Below, piece by piece: positions 1 to 6,495 of a DNA stretch of 8,229 bases. Origin of the DNA: an uncultured Caulobacteraceae bacterium (GTDB lineage Bacteria > Pseudomonadota > Alphaproteobacteria > Caulobacterales > Caulobacteraceae); NCBI GenBank assembly GCA_937910255.1, contig CALEOQ010000366.1, forward strand, positions 1-8,229, written 5' to 3'. The translations under genes were made by a program, and so were the position numbers. The stretch's first letter is position 1, and each line of letters begins with the position of its first letter. The notes beneath the pieces are model-generated. The model had not been told where the DNA came from, did no database searches, and was given only the letters and a program-made list of their open reading frames with translations.

Positions 1-6
1 GGTTGT

Positions 7-64
7 AAGGATACGGCGCCCACCGAGATCTACCCACTGTCCCTACACGCCGCTCTGCCGATCT
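7..64 (+). other. Illumina P5/read 1 adapter (assembly contaminant)
   Basis: These 58 bases align end to end, without gaps, to the TruSeq universal adapter (the P5 plus read 1 primer oligonucleotide), which I know from memory. I count 51 of 58 identical bases. Unchanged blocks include CACCGAGATCTAC (21-33) and CCCTACACG (41-49), and the match ends exactly at the adapter's terminal CCGATCT (58-64), where genomic insert would begin. The differences are at 9, 19, 34, 36, 39, 50 and 57. The stretch is synthetic library sequence at a contig end, not a gene or regulatory region. Bases 1-6 lie outside the adapter and are probably also artefactual. Confidence 0.95.
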
Positions 65-150
65 CGGGGCCCCAGGCGATGGCCGGATCCGCGGCGATTG
101 ACGTGCCCCAGCCGCTGGTTCCGCCGGTGGCTCCGCGCCCTGCCGAGTAG
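65..150 (+). CDS. C-terminal fragment of an unidentified protein
   Basis: Reading in the frame that ends at the TAG at 148-150, the genomic sequence after the adapter gives a short Ala/Pro-rich tail that includes AIDVPQPLVPPVAPRPAE. It would be the last 27 or so residues of a plus-strand gene whose body is missing because the contig starts here. Support is limited to an open frame, G/C-rich codon third positions and a hairpin terminator 12 bases after the stop. No family can be recognised from so short a proline-rich tail. It could also be non-coding. Confidence 0.35.
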
Positions 151-160
151 CCGGGCGCAG

Positions 161-190
161 AAAAGGCCCCTGCCTTGCGGCGGGGGCCTT
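161..190 (-). terminator. Bidirectional hairpin terminator
   Basis: AAGGCCCCTGCC (163-174) pairs with GGCGGGGGCCTT (179-190) around the 4-base loop TTGC. This gives a 12-bp stem with a single G-T wobble. The four A's at 161-164 become a short T tract after the stem on the minus strand, so the signal fits best as the terminator of the fasciclin gene ending at 222. The same hairpin could stop the plus-strand gene ending at 150. Confidence 0.75.
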
Positions 191-221
191 CTCCAACTTC
201 AGTCAACTATGCCGGCTAGGC

Positions 222-806
222 TTATTCGGCCGGCATCAGGACGGTGTCGATCACGTGGATCACGCCGTTGGACTGGTCGAGATCGGTGGCCGTCACCATG
301 GCCGTGCCGCCGCGAGCGTCGGTCAGCTGAACGGCGCCATCCACCATCGTAGCGGTCAGCTCGTCGCCCTCGACCGTGGTCAGGGTGGCCGTTCCGCCGC
401 CGGCTTCGATGGCGGCCATCAGGTCGGCGGCCATCATCTCACCGGCCACCACGTGATAGGTCAGGACCGAGGTCAGCATATCCTTGGAGTCGGGCTGCAT
501 CAGCGTGTCGACCGTGCCGTCGGGAAGCTTGTCGAAGGCGGCGTTGGTCGGGGCGAAGACCGTATAGGGGCCGGGACCCGACAGGGTCTCCACCAGACCG
601 GCGGTCTGGATGGCGGTCACCAGGGTGGTGTGGTCGGGCGAGGCCTGGGCGCCGGCGACGATGTTGGTCTCCATAGCGGCGGGCTCGGCGGTCGCCATCG
701 GCGCGGCTTCCGGCGCGGGCTCTTCCGGCTGCGAACAGGCGGCCAGGGTGAACGCCATGGCGATGGCTGAGGCGCCGGCGAGAATGCGGATTTTCGAGTC
801 GGTCAT
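222..806 (-). CDS. FAS1 (fasciclin) domain lipoprotein
   Basis: This 194-aa secreted protein has one FAS1 domain, a fold linked to adhesion or cell-surface interactions; its ligand is unknown. The N-terminus is a lipoprotein signal peptide: charged start (K5, R7), hydrophobic stretch 8-22, and lipobox L21-A22-A23-C24, with C24 the expected lipidated residue. Ser at +2 favours the outer membrane. A Pro/Ala/Glu-rich linker (about 26-46) follows. The FAS1 domain (about 47-193) shows the H1 motif YTVFAPTNAAF (81-91), the Y117-H118 pair and the H2 motif GVIHVIDTVLMP (181-192). I chose the ATG at 806 because GAGGGA (complement of 813-818) lies 6 bases upstream and the signal peptide begins there; a frame-open extension to 869 would bury the signal. 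The gene stands alone, with its own terminator, divergent from the ABC operon. Confidence 0.93.
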   Translation of the reverse strand: MTDSKIRILAGASAIAMAFTLAACSQPEEPAPEAAPMATAEPAAMETNIVAGAQASPDHTTLVTAIQTAGLVETLSGPGPYTVFAPTNAAFDKLPDGTVDTLMQPDSKDMLTSVLTYHVVAGEMMAADLMAAIEAGGGTATLTTVEGDELTATMVDGAVQLTDARGGTAMVTATDLDQSNGVIHVIDTVLMPAE

Positions 807-998
807 AGCTAGTCCCTCGTAGTCAGCGCGGCCGCGATCGGCGCGACGGCTAAGGTGGATACGCGTCAAGCCCCTTCACGGATGCGTCATCGCCACTTTC
901 CTTGCGCCTCCGCCGTGGAGGCAAGCTGCGCCATTGCCAGGGAGGCCAGCGCCTTCTAGGGTCCGCCTCCTTCTCATCTTCATCACGGGCGAACGCCC
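807..998. promoter_or_regulatory. Divergent intergenic region, fasciclin / ABC operon
   Basis: This 192-bp gap must hold promoters for both directions. On the minus strand, TTGACGC (complement of 863-869) matches the Caulobacter -35 consensus, but no convincing -10 lies at normal spacing. On the plus strand, TTGCCA (934-939) followed by TTCTAG (954-959) is only a weak pair. A hairpin with a 2-base bulge (CTTG-CCTCC 901-911 against GGAGGCAAG 917-925) lies in the presumed ABC leader. GGGC-GAAC-GCCC (987-998) directly abuts the ATG at 999. None of these is strong enough to name a regulator. Confidence 0.3.
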
Positions 999-1991
999 AT
1001 GCCGCAGATCCTCGTCGAGGACCTGGCCAAGACCTATCGCGTCGCCGAGCGCGATCCCGGCCTGCTGGGCGCGGTCAGGGGTCTGGTCCATCGCCGCCAC
1101 CGCACGGTCGAGGCCCTGCGCGACGTCTCCTTTTCCCTGGAGGCCGGCGAGCTGCTGGGCTTCATCGGCCCCAATGGCGCCGGCAAATCGACCACCATCA
1201 AGATCCTCTCGGGCATTCTGAAGCCCGACGCCGGCTTGGTGCTGGTGAATGGCCGCGTCCCCTTCACCGACCGCATCGCCCATGTCTCGAAGATCGGCGT
1301 GGTGTTCGGCCAGCGCACCCAGCTGTGGTGGGACCTGCCGGTCTCCGAGGGGTTCGACCTGCTGGCCGACATCTATCGCGTCGAGCCGGCTCGCTACCGC
1401 GCCAACCGCGACGAGCTGGTCGCCCTGCTGCGGCTGGAACGGGTGCTGGACCGGCCGGTGCGGCAACTGTCGCTGGGCCAACGGATGCGCGCCGAGATCG
1501 CCGCGGCCCTGCTGCACGAGCCCGACATCCTGTTCCTGGACGAACCGACCATCGGCCTGGACGCGCCGTCCAAGCTGGCCGTGCGCGAGGTGGTCCGCCG
1601 GCTGAACCGCGAGCGCGGCGTCACCGTCCTGCTGACCACCCACGACATGCACGACATCGAAGCCCTGGCCCAGCGGGTCATCGTCATCGGCCACGGCCAG
1701 GTCCTGGCCGACAGCCCGTTCGAGACCCTGCGCGCCAATGTGCTGGCCGAGCGGCGGCTGGTGGTCGACTTCGCCCATGAGGCGCCGGAGATCATCATGG
1801 CCGGCGTCGAGATCCGCAGCCGCCAGGGCCAGACCCTGGAGCTCGCCTTCGATCCCGCCCGGACGCCGACGCCCAATCTGATCGCCGCCCTCGCCGCGGC
1901 CCACGAGGTGGTCGACATCCATGTGGGCGAGCCGGCCATCGAAGAGGTCATCGCCCGCTTCTACGACCTGCACGGCGCGGGCGAGGCCTGA
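999..1991 (+). CDS. ABC-2 type exporter ATP-binding protein (COG4586-like)
   Basis: This 330-aa cytoplasmic ATPase should drive the membrane transporter encoded by the next two genes. All nucleotide-binding motifs are intact: Walker A GPNGAGKST (57-65), Q-loop Q105, signature LSLGQ (157-161), Walker B ILFLDE (177-182) and H-loop H215 in LLTTHD. The stretch FGQRTQLWWDLPV (103-115) after the Q-loop is typical of the COG4586 ATPases that work with COG4587 and COG3694 permeases. A C-terminal domain (about 240-330) follows, as in the NatA/DrrA-like group. ATG 999 gives the usual family start (a beta strand, then KTYRV), but no clear Shine-Dalgarno lies 5-10 bases upstream. The next gene begins 5 bases after the stop. 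The substrate cannot be told from sequence. Confidence 0.93.
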   Translation: MPQILVEDLAKTYRVAERDPGLLGAVRGLVHRRHRTVEALRDVSFSLEAGELLGFIGPNGAGKSTTIKILSGILKPDAGLVLVNGRVPFTDRIAHVSKIGVVFGQRTQLWWDLPVSEGFDLLADIYRVEPARYRANRDELVALLRLERVLDRPVRQLSLGQRMRAEIAAALLHEPDILFLDEPTIGLDAPSKLAVREVVRRLNRERGVTVLLTTHDMHDIEALAQRVIVIGHGQVLADSPFETLRANVLAERRLVVDFAHEAPEIIMAGVEIRSRQGQTLELAFDPARTPTPNLIAALAAAHEVVDIHVGEPAIEEVIARFYDLHGAGEA

Positions 1992-1996
1992 GGCCC

Positions 1997-2830
1997 ATGG
2001 ACGCCGCCCGCCCCTATGTCGCGGCCTTTGCCAGCCGTTTCCTGCTGATGCTGCAGTACTGCGCCGCGGCCGTGGCGGGCTTCGCCACCCAGTGCTGGTG
2101 GGGGGCGATCAAGGTGATGATCTACGCGGCCTTCTACGCCGCCGCCCCTGGCGCGGCCGACGCCTCGCCCATGAGCCTGGCCCAGGCGATCACCTATGTC
2201 TGGATGGCCCAGGCGCTGCTGGCGCTGACCCCGTGGGGCGCCGATCCCGACATCGCTCAGGCCGTCCGCACCGGCTCGGTGGCCTATGACCGCCTGAGGC
2301 CCGTGGACACCTATTGGCTCTGGTATGTGCGCAGCGGCGCCTGGATGGTCTCCCGCGCTGCGCCGCGGGCCGCGCTGATGCTGCTCGCCGCGGGTCTCGC
2401 CCTGCCCCTGCTGGGCCTGTCGGACTGGGCCTGGGGCCCGCCGACCGACCTGACCGCAGCGGCCTTCTTCGCCGTCAGTCTGTTGCTGGCGGTCGCCCTG
2501 TCCTCGGCCATGCTGATGCTGGTCAACCTCGTGGTCGCCGCCACCCTGACGGACCGAGGCGCGGTGACGCTCTACAATCCGCTGGTGATCGTCCTTTCGG
2601 GCAACCTCCTGCCCTTGGCCCTCTATCCCGACTGGGCGCAGACAGCCCTGCTGATGCAGCCCTTCGCCGGCATGCTCGACATTCCCCTGCGCCTCTATGT
2701 GGGTCAGCTCAGCGGCGCCTGGGCCTGGGCGGGCCTGGGGCTGCAGGTCTTCTGGACCCTGGTCCTGATCCTGGTCGGCCGCGCGGCCCTCACCCGCGTC
2801 ATGACCCGCCTCGACGTCCAGGGCGGCTGA
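1997..2830 (+). CDS. ABC-2 type transporter permease 1 (COG4587-like)
   Basis: This 277-aa inner-membrane protein is the first of two permeases served by the upstream ATPase. Hydrophobic segments lie near 14-50 (one or two spans), 64-79, 122-141, 153-183, 192-210 and 243-262, consistent with about six membrane spans. Family-type motifs are ITYVWMAQALLAL (65-77), RTGSVAYDRLRPVDTYWLWY (91-110) and LSGNLLPLALYPDW (200-213) followed by QPFAGMLDIPLRLYVG (221-236). The last of these is characteristic of COG4587 permeases. The start codon lies 5 bases after the ATPase stop, and a TGAGG at that stop can serve as ribosome-binding site, so translation is probably coupled. Substrate and transport direction are not known. 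Confidence 0.9.
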   Translation: MDAARPYVAAFASRFLLMLQYCAAAVAGFATQCWWGAIKVMIYAAFYAAAPGAADASPMSLAQAITYVWMAQALLALTPWGADPDIAQAVRTGSVAYDRLRPVDTYWLWYVRSGAWMVSRAAPRAALMLLAAGLALPLLGLSDWAWGPPTDLTAAAFFAVSLLLAVALSSAMLMLVNLVVAATLTDRGAVTLYNPLVIVLSGNLLPLALYPDWAQTALLMQPFAGMLDIPLRLYVGQLSGAWAWAGLGLQVFWTLVLILVGRAALTRVMTRLDVQGG

Positions 2831-2835
2831 AGACC

Positions 2836-3639
2836 ATGAACAGCCTCGCCCTGCTGGGCCGCTACTACGCCGCCTCCATGCGCGCCCAGATGCAGTACCC
2901 GGCCTCGGCCATCATGCTGGGGACCGGCGCCTTCCTGGTCACCATCATCGACATGCTGGCGGTCTGGGCCCTGTTCGACCGCTTCGGCCAGGTCCAGGGC
3001 TGGGGGCTCGGCGACATCGCTGTCTTCTACGGGGTGATCTCGGCGAGTTTCGCCATCACCGACTTCTTCACCCGTGGATTCGACATCTTCGGATCGGCCT
3101 TCGTCAAAACCGGCGCCTTCGACCGGGTGCTGCTGCGGCCACGCTCGCCCACCCTCCAGCTGATCGGCTACGAATTCCGCCTCAGCCGCTTCGGCCGGCT
3201 GGCCCAGGCCCTGCTGGTCCTCTTCGTCGGCGCGGCCTTGGTCGATCTCCAGTGGACGCCCGAAAAGGCGGTCCTGCTCGCCTGGACCATCGCCGGCGGC
3301 GTCGCCCTCTTCGCCGGGCTGATGGTCCTGCAGGCCAGCTTCGCCTTCTGGACCACCGAGAGCCTGGAGGTGTTCAACGTCCTGACCTATGGCGGCGTCC
3401 AGGCCGGCCAGTTCCCGCTCAGCCTCTATGCGGGCTGGTTCCGCAACCTGCTGATCTTCATCGTGCCCATAGGCTGCGTCGCCTACTACCCGGTGCTGGC
3501 CTTGCTCGATCAGCCAGATCCCCTGGGCGCGCCGGCCTGGTGGCTGCCCACGGCGCCGGCCATGGGCTTCCTCTTCCTGGCCGCCTCCTTCCTCGCCTGG
3601 CGCGCCGGCATCGCCCGCTACACCTCGACGGGGAGCTGA
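2836..3639 (+). CDS. ABC-2 type transporter permease 2 (COG3694-like)
   Basis: This 267-aa inner-membrane protein is the second permease and the last gene of the ABC operon. Hydrophobic segments lie near 24-46, 60-77, 122-137, 145-170, 204-225 and 238-256. ESLEVFNVLTYGGVQAGQFP (175-194) followed by LSLYAGWFRNLLIFIVPIG (195-213) and AYYPVLALL (216-224) matches the conserved C-terminal half of COG3694 permeases. The frame is open far upstream, but ATG 2836 is chosen because it falls 5 bases after the previous stop, has a GAAG purine run just before it, and gives the normal family length. The upstream extension would overlap permease 1 in a shadow frame. The two permeases are probably both needed for a heteromeric transporter. 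Confidence 0.9.
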   Translation: MNSLALLGRYYAASMRAQMQYPASAIMLGTGAFLVTIIDMLAVWALFDRFGQVQGWGLGDIAVFYGVISASFAITDFFTRGFDIFGSAFVKTGAFDRVLLRPRSPTLQLIGYEFRLSRFGRLAQALLVLFVGAALVDLQWTPEKAVLLAWTIAGGVALFAGLMVLQASFAFWTTESLEVFNVLTYGGVQAGQFPLSLYAGWFRNLLIFIVPIGCVAYYPVLALLDQPDPLGAPAWWLPTAPAMGFLFLAASFLAWRAGIARYTSTGS

Positions 3640-3661
3640 GGGCCGCTGGCGCCCTCCCCTC

Positions 3662-3748
3662 CGTCATTCCCGGCCCTGCGCCGGGAATCCCTCGCGACGC
3701 TTGCGCCTGCCCTCGACAGGGATGCTCGCCACAAGGGCGAGCATGACG
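3662..3748. repeat. Composite palindromic intergenic element (REP-like)
   Basis: Two perfect hairpins are enclosed by a third pairing. Hairpin 1 is ATTCCCGGC (3666-3674), loop CCTGC, GCCGGGAAT (3680-3688). Hairpin 2 is ATGCTCGCC (3722-3730), loop ACAAG, GGCGAGCAT (3736-3744). The ends CGTCAT (3662-3667) and ATGACG (3743-3748) are also complementary, so the 87-bp unit has terminal inverted repeats and could fold as a cloverleaf. It sits between convergent genes, the usual place for REP or MITE-like elements, and may also act as a terminator for the ABC operon. Whether other copies exist in the genome cannot be seen here. Confidence 0.75.
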
Positions 3749-3787
3749 CGGGGAAGACGAGCCCGCGCCATCAGGCGCAGTCGGATT

Positions 3788-3864
3788 CACCACAAAGCCC
3801 ACAAAGAACACCAAGGCGTGGCAGCGCTTACAGCCTCTTCGTGTCCTTCGTGCGCTTGGGGGTT
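3788..3864. repeat. Long imperfect inverted repeat, CACAAAG/CTTCGTG type
   Basis: The arm 3788-3815 (CACCACAAAG, then CCCACAAAGAACACCAAG) pairs with 3837-3864 (CTTCGTGTCCTTCGTG, then CGCTTGGGGGTT) across a 21-base loop. I count 21 of 28 complementary positions, and two of the mismatches can be wobble pairs. Each arm has an internal short periodicity built on CACAAAG or CTTCGTG. Similar sequences recur between genes in many proteobacterial genomes (from memory). The element lies 10 bases downstream of the nitronate monooxygenase stop and could form a terminator-like hairpin for that gene. It differs in sequence from the element at 3662-3748. Confidence 0.6.
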
Positions 3865-3874
3865 GAACCCTGAC

Positions 3875-4879
3875 CTACTCTGCCGCCATCAGCACCCGGC
3901 CGGCGGTGAACGAGGTCTTCTCGGCAAGCGAGGCCTTGGCCGCCTCGTATTCCGCGGCGAGCTTGGCCACCAGTTCGCCGGCGCCGAGGATTTCCTCCAC
4001 CGCGCCAATGCCCTGGCCGCAGCCCCAGATGTCTTTCCAGGCCTTGGCCTTGGTGTTGCCGCCCGAGCCGAAGTTCATCTTCGACGGATCGGCCTCGGGC
4101 AGGTTGTCGGGATCGAGGCCCGCCGCCAGGATCGAGGGCCGCAGATAGTTGCCGTGCACGCCGGTGAACAGGTTCGAGTAGACAATGTCCTCGCCGGAGC
4201 TCTCGACGATCATGTCCTTGTAGCCCTGGGCGGCGTTGGCCTCTTTCGTCGCGATGAAGGCCGAGCCGATATAGGCCAGGTCCGCCCCCATGGCCTGGGC
4301 GCCCAGGATCGCCGCCCCATTGGCGATGGCGCCCGAGAGCGCGATGGGCCCGTCGAACCAGGTCCGCAGCTCCTGGATCAGCGCGAAGGGCGACAGCGCC
4401 CCGGCATGACCGCCGGCCCCGGCCGCCACCGGGATCAGGCCGTCGGCGCCCTTCTCCACGGCCTTGCGGGCGAACCGGTCATTGATGATGTCGTGCATGA
4501 CGATGCCGCCATAGGCGTGCACCGCCTGGTTCACATCCTCCCGCGCGCCCAGCGAGGTGATGATGATCGGGACCTTGTACTTGGCCGCCATCTCCACATC
4601 GTGCTCCAGCCGGTCATTGGTCCTGTGCACGATCTGGTTCACCGCGAACGGCGCCGACGGCAGGTCGGGATTCTTGGCGTCCCAATCGGCCAGCGCCTCG
4701 GTGATCTGGGCCAGCCATTCATCCAGCTGGCTCGCCGGCCGGGCGTTCAGCGCCGGGAAGGAGCCGACGATGCCGGCCTTGCACTGGGCGATCACCAGGT
4801 CCGGGTTCGAGATGATGAACAGCGGCGAAGCGATGGCCGGCAGGCGCAGGCGGTCACGAAGGATGGGCGGCAGGGCCAT
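3875..4879 (-). CDS. Nitronate monooxygenase (2-nitropropane dioxygenase) family protein
   Basis: This 334-aa cytoplasmic FMN-dependent TIM-barrel enzyme is expected to oxidise alkyl nitronates, such as propionate-3-nitronate, to carbonyl compounds and nitrite. Visible features are ASPLFIISNPDL (17-28) at the first strand; GADGLIP, then the glycine-rich VAAGAGGHAG (151-160) with H158 at the position of the family's conserved AGGH histidine; PIALSGAI (178-185) and GADLAYIGSAFIATKEA (198-214) in the phosphate-binding part. Length is normal for the family. ATG 4879 is supported by AAGGA (complement of 4888-4892) 8 bases upstream. The frame stays open to 5683, but that part is antisense to mutA and is not credible. 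FabK-type enoyl-ACP reductases share the fold, so the substrate is uncertain. The gene is divergent from mutAB. Confidence 0.87.
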   Translation of the reverse strand: MALPPILRDRLRLPAIASPLFIISNPDLVIAQCKAGIVGSFPALNARPASQLDEWLAQITEALADWDAKNPDLPSAPFAVNQIVHRTNDRLEHDVEMAAKYKVPIIITSLGAREDVNQAVHAYGGIVMHDIINDRFARKAVEKGADGLIPVAAGAGGHAGALSPFALIQELRTWFDGPIALSGAIANGAAILGAQAMGADLAYIGSAFIATKEANAAQGYKDMIVESSGEDIVYSNLFTGVHGNYLRPSILAAGLDPDNLPEADPSKMNFGSGGNTKAKAWKDIWGCGQGIGAVEEILGAGELVAKLAAEYEAAKASLAEKTSFTAGRVLMAAE

Positions 4880-4914
4880 GGAGCGGTTCCTTGATCGGCA
4901 GACGTATGATTTAC

Positions 4915-4944
4915 GATGTAAGCGGAAAAGCGCCTCAAGCGCAA
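4915..4944 (-). promoter_or_regulatory. Candidate promoter for the nitronate monooxygenase gene
   Basis: Reading on the minus strand, TTGCGC (complement of 4939-4944) is followed after 17 bases by TTACAT (complement of 4916-4921). The overlapping TACATC also fits the TANAWC part of the Caulobacter -10 consensus. Transcription would start near 4908, leaving a leader of about 30 bases that contains the AAGGA ribosome-binding site. Only the -10 is good; the -35 is mediocre. Confidence 0.35.
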
Positions 4945-4997
4945 GAAGCCTCGCAGGTCGCCAGCCCAAGACCCCAAGGTCTCGAAAATCCGCCGTC

Positions 4998-5016
4998 GGG
5001 CGCCGTTGCGGCGCCC
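4998..5016. promoter_or_regulatory. Perfect inverted repeat upstream of mutA, possible operator
   Basis: GGGCGCC (4998-5004) and GGCGCCC (5010-5016) form a perfect 7-bp inverted repeat with a 5-base spacer. It ends exactly one base before the candidate mutA -35 (5017). Its position would suit a regulator of mutAB, but palindromes made only of G and C arise easily in DNA of this composition, so the assignment is weak. Confidence 0.3.
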
Positions 5017-5044
5017 TTGACGCTCCCCGCGCCCGCGGCTCATC
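5017..5044 (+). promoter_or_regulatory. Candidate mutA promoter (Caulobacter sigma-73 type)
   Basis: TTGACGC (5017-5023) matches the Caulobacter housekeeping -35 consensus TTGACGS exactly. After 14 bases comes GCTCATCA (5038-5045), a partial match to GCTANAWC. This is the normal spacing for that promoter class. Transcription would start at about 5050-5054, at or just before the mutA ATG, so the message might be leaderless. Confidence 0.4.
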
Positions 5045-5053
5045 ACAGGGGCG

Positions 5054-6495
5054 ATGGTCCAGATCGCTTCCCCCGCCGTGGAATTTCCGCCGGCCAGCGC
5101 CGAAGACTGGCGCGCCCTCGTCCTCAAGACCCTGGGCGACAAGCCCCCTGAAAGTCTGACCTCCACCACCGCCGAGGGCCTGACCATCGCCCCGCTCTAT
5201 GGGCCGATGGAGGCGCAGCCGGTTCCCACCCGGCCCTTCGACCCCGCGCGCGCCTGGGACCTGCGCGGCTTCACCCGCCATCCGGACCCCGCCCGGGCCA
5301 ACGCCGATATCCTGGCCGATCTGGAGGGCGGCGCGGCCTCGGTGCTGGTCGCCCTCGACCCGCAGGGCCAGGCCGGCTGCGCCGTCGGCTCGGCCGAAGA
5401 CCTCGCCCGGGTCCTCGACGGCGTCATCCTCGAGCTGGCGCCGGTCGCCCTGGACGCCGGCTTCCACGGGACCATCGCATCGGACTGGCTCAGCGCCGTC
5501 GCCAAGGCCGCGCCCGCCGCCCAGCTGCTGTTCCATCTCGATCCGCTCAGCGCCTTCGCCACAGCCGGAGAGAGCCCCGGCCCCGTCGAGGCGCACCTTT
5601 TCGCTGCGGCCGGCGCGGCCGCCCGCCACGCCCAGACCTATCCCCAGGCCCAGCTCTTCCTCGCGTCCGGCGCGGTCGTCCACGAGGCCGGCGGCGGAGA
5701 GGCCTGCGAGATCGCCTTCGCCGCGGCCAGCGCCCTGGCCTACGCCAAGGCCATGGTCCGGGCAGGCATGAGCCTGGAGCAGGCGTTTTCCCGCACCACC
5801 CTCGGCCTCGTCGCCGAGGCGGACTACTTCCTGACCATCGCCAAGCTGCGCGCCGCCCGCCTGGTCTGGGCCCGGCTCGTCGGCGCCTGTGGCCTGGAAA
5901 CGCCCGCGCGGATCGAGGCCCGCGCCTCCCGGCGCATGCTCACCCGCCGAGATCCCTGGACCAACATGCTGCGCCTGACCTCGGCCGGCTTCGGGGCCGC
6001 GGTCGGCGGGGCGGACGCCGTGGTGCTGGGCGCCTTCACCGACGCCATCGGCCTGCCCTCAGCCCTGGCCCGTCGCCAGAGCCGCAACGCCCAGCTGGTG
6101 CTGATGGAAGAGGCCCATATCGGCCGCGTCGCCGATCCGGCCGCGGGCTCGGGCTATATGGAGGCCCTGACCGATCAGATCGCCCGCGCCGCCTGGTCTG
6201 CCTTCCAGGTGACCGAGGGAATGGGCGGCATTGTTTCGGCGCTGACCGCAGGCCATATCGCCGCCGAGGTGGAGACCACCCGCACGGCCCGCGCCGACCT
6301 CGGCCAGCCGGCCATCGTCGGCGTCACCGCCTTCCCGCCGGCCAAGGACGAGCCCGTCGAGATCGACACCCCGCCCGCCCGCAGCGTCGAGGCGCCCTCG
6401 CCCCGCCTACCCGGCCCCGACGGCCGCTGCCCGCCGCTGCCGCCCGTTCGCCTCTCTGAACCCTTCGAGACCCCCAATGCGGAGGCCACCGCCCG

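Noticed and set aside
98..352. Small plus-strand open frame across the terminator and the fasciclin 3' end
   Set aside because: It runs through the hairpin terminator and antisense to a clear FAS1 gene; its Arg/Ser/Pro-rich product is typical of shadow frames.
848..869. Promoter for the fasciclin gene: TTGACG plus TTAGCC on the minus strand
   Set aside because: The -35 is good, but the only -10-like sequence lies 10 bases away, too close for a normal promoter, so I did not call it as a promoter on its own.
902..1780. Plus-strand open frame (292 codons) overlapping the start of the ABC ATPase
   Set aside because: Its Arg/Pro/Gly-rich product is an out-of-frame reading of the ATPase gene and has no domain.
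876..1973. Long minus-strand open frame (365 codons) opposite the ABC ATPase
   Set aside because: The plus strand encodes a complete ABC ATPase with every motif. The antisense product is rich in Gly, Asp, Gln and His with no recognisable domain, as expected for a shadow frame in GC-rich DNA.
3701..4894. Plus-strand open frame (397 codons) opposite the nitronate monooxygenase gene
   Set aside because: The opposite strand has the recognisable enzyme with conserved motifs and a ribosome-binding site; this frame starts inside the palindromic repeats and has no domain.
4880..5683. Apparent 268-residue N-terminal extension of the nitronate monooxygenase
   Set aside because: The extension is antisense to mutA and has no domain. 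ATG 4879 has a good ribosome-binding site and gives the normal family N-terminus.
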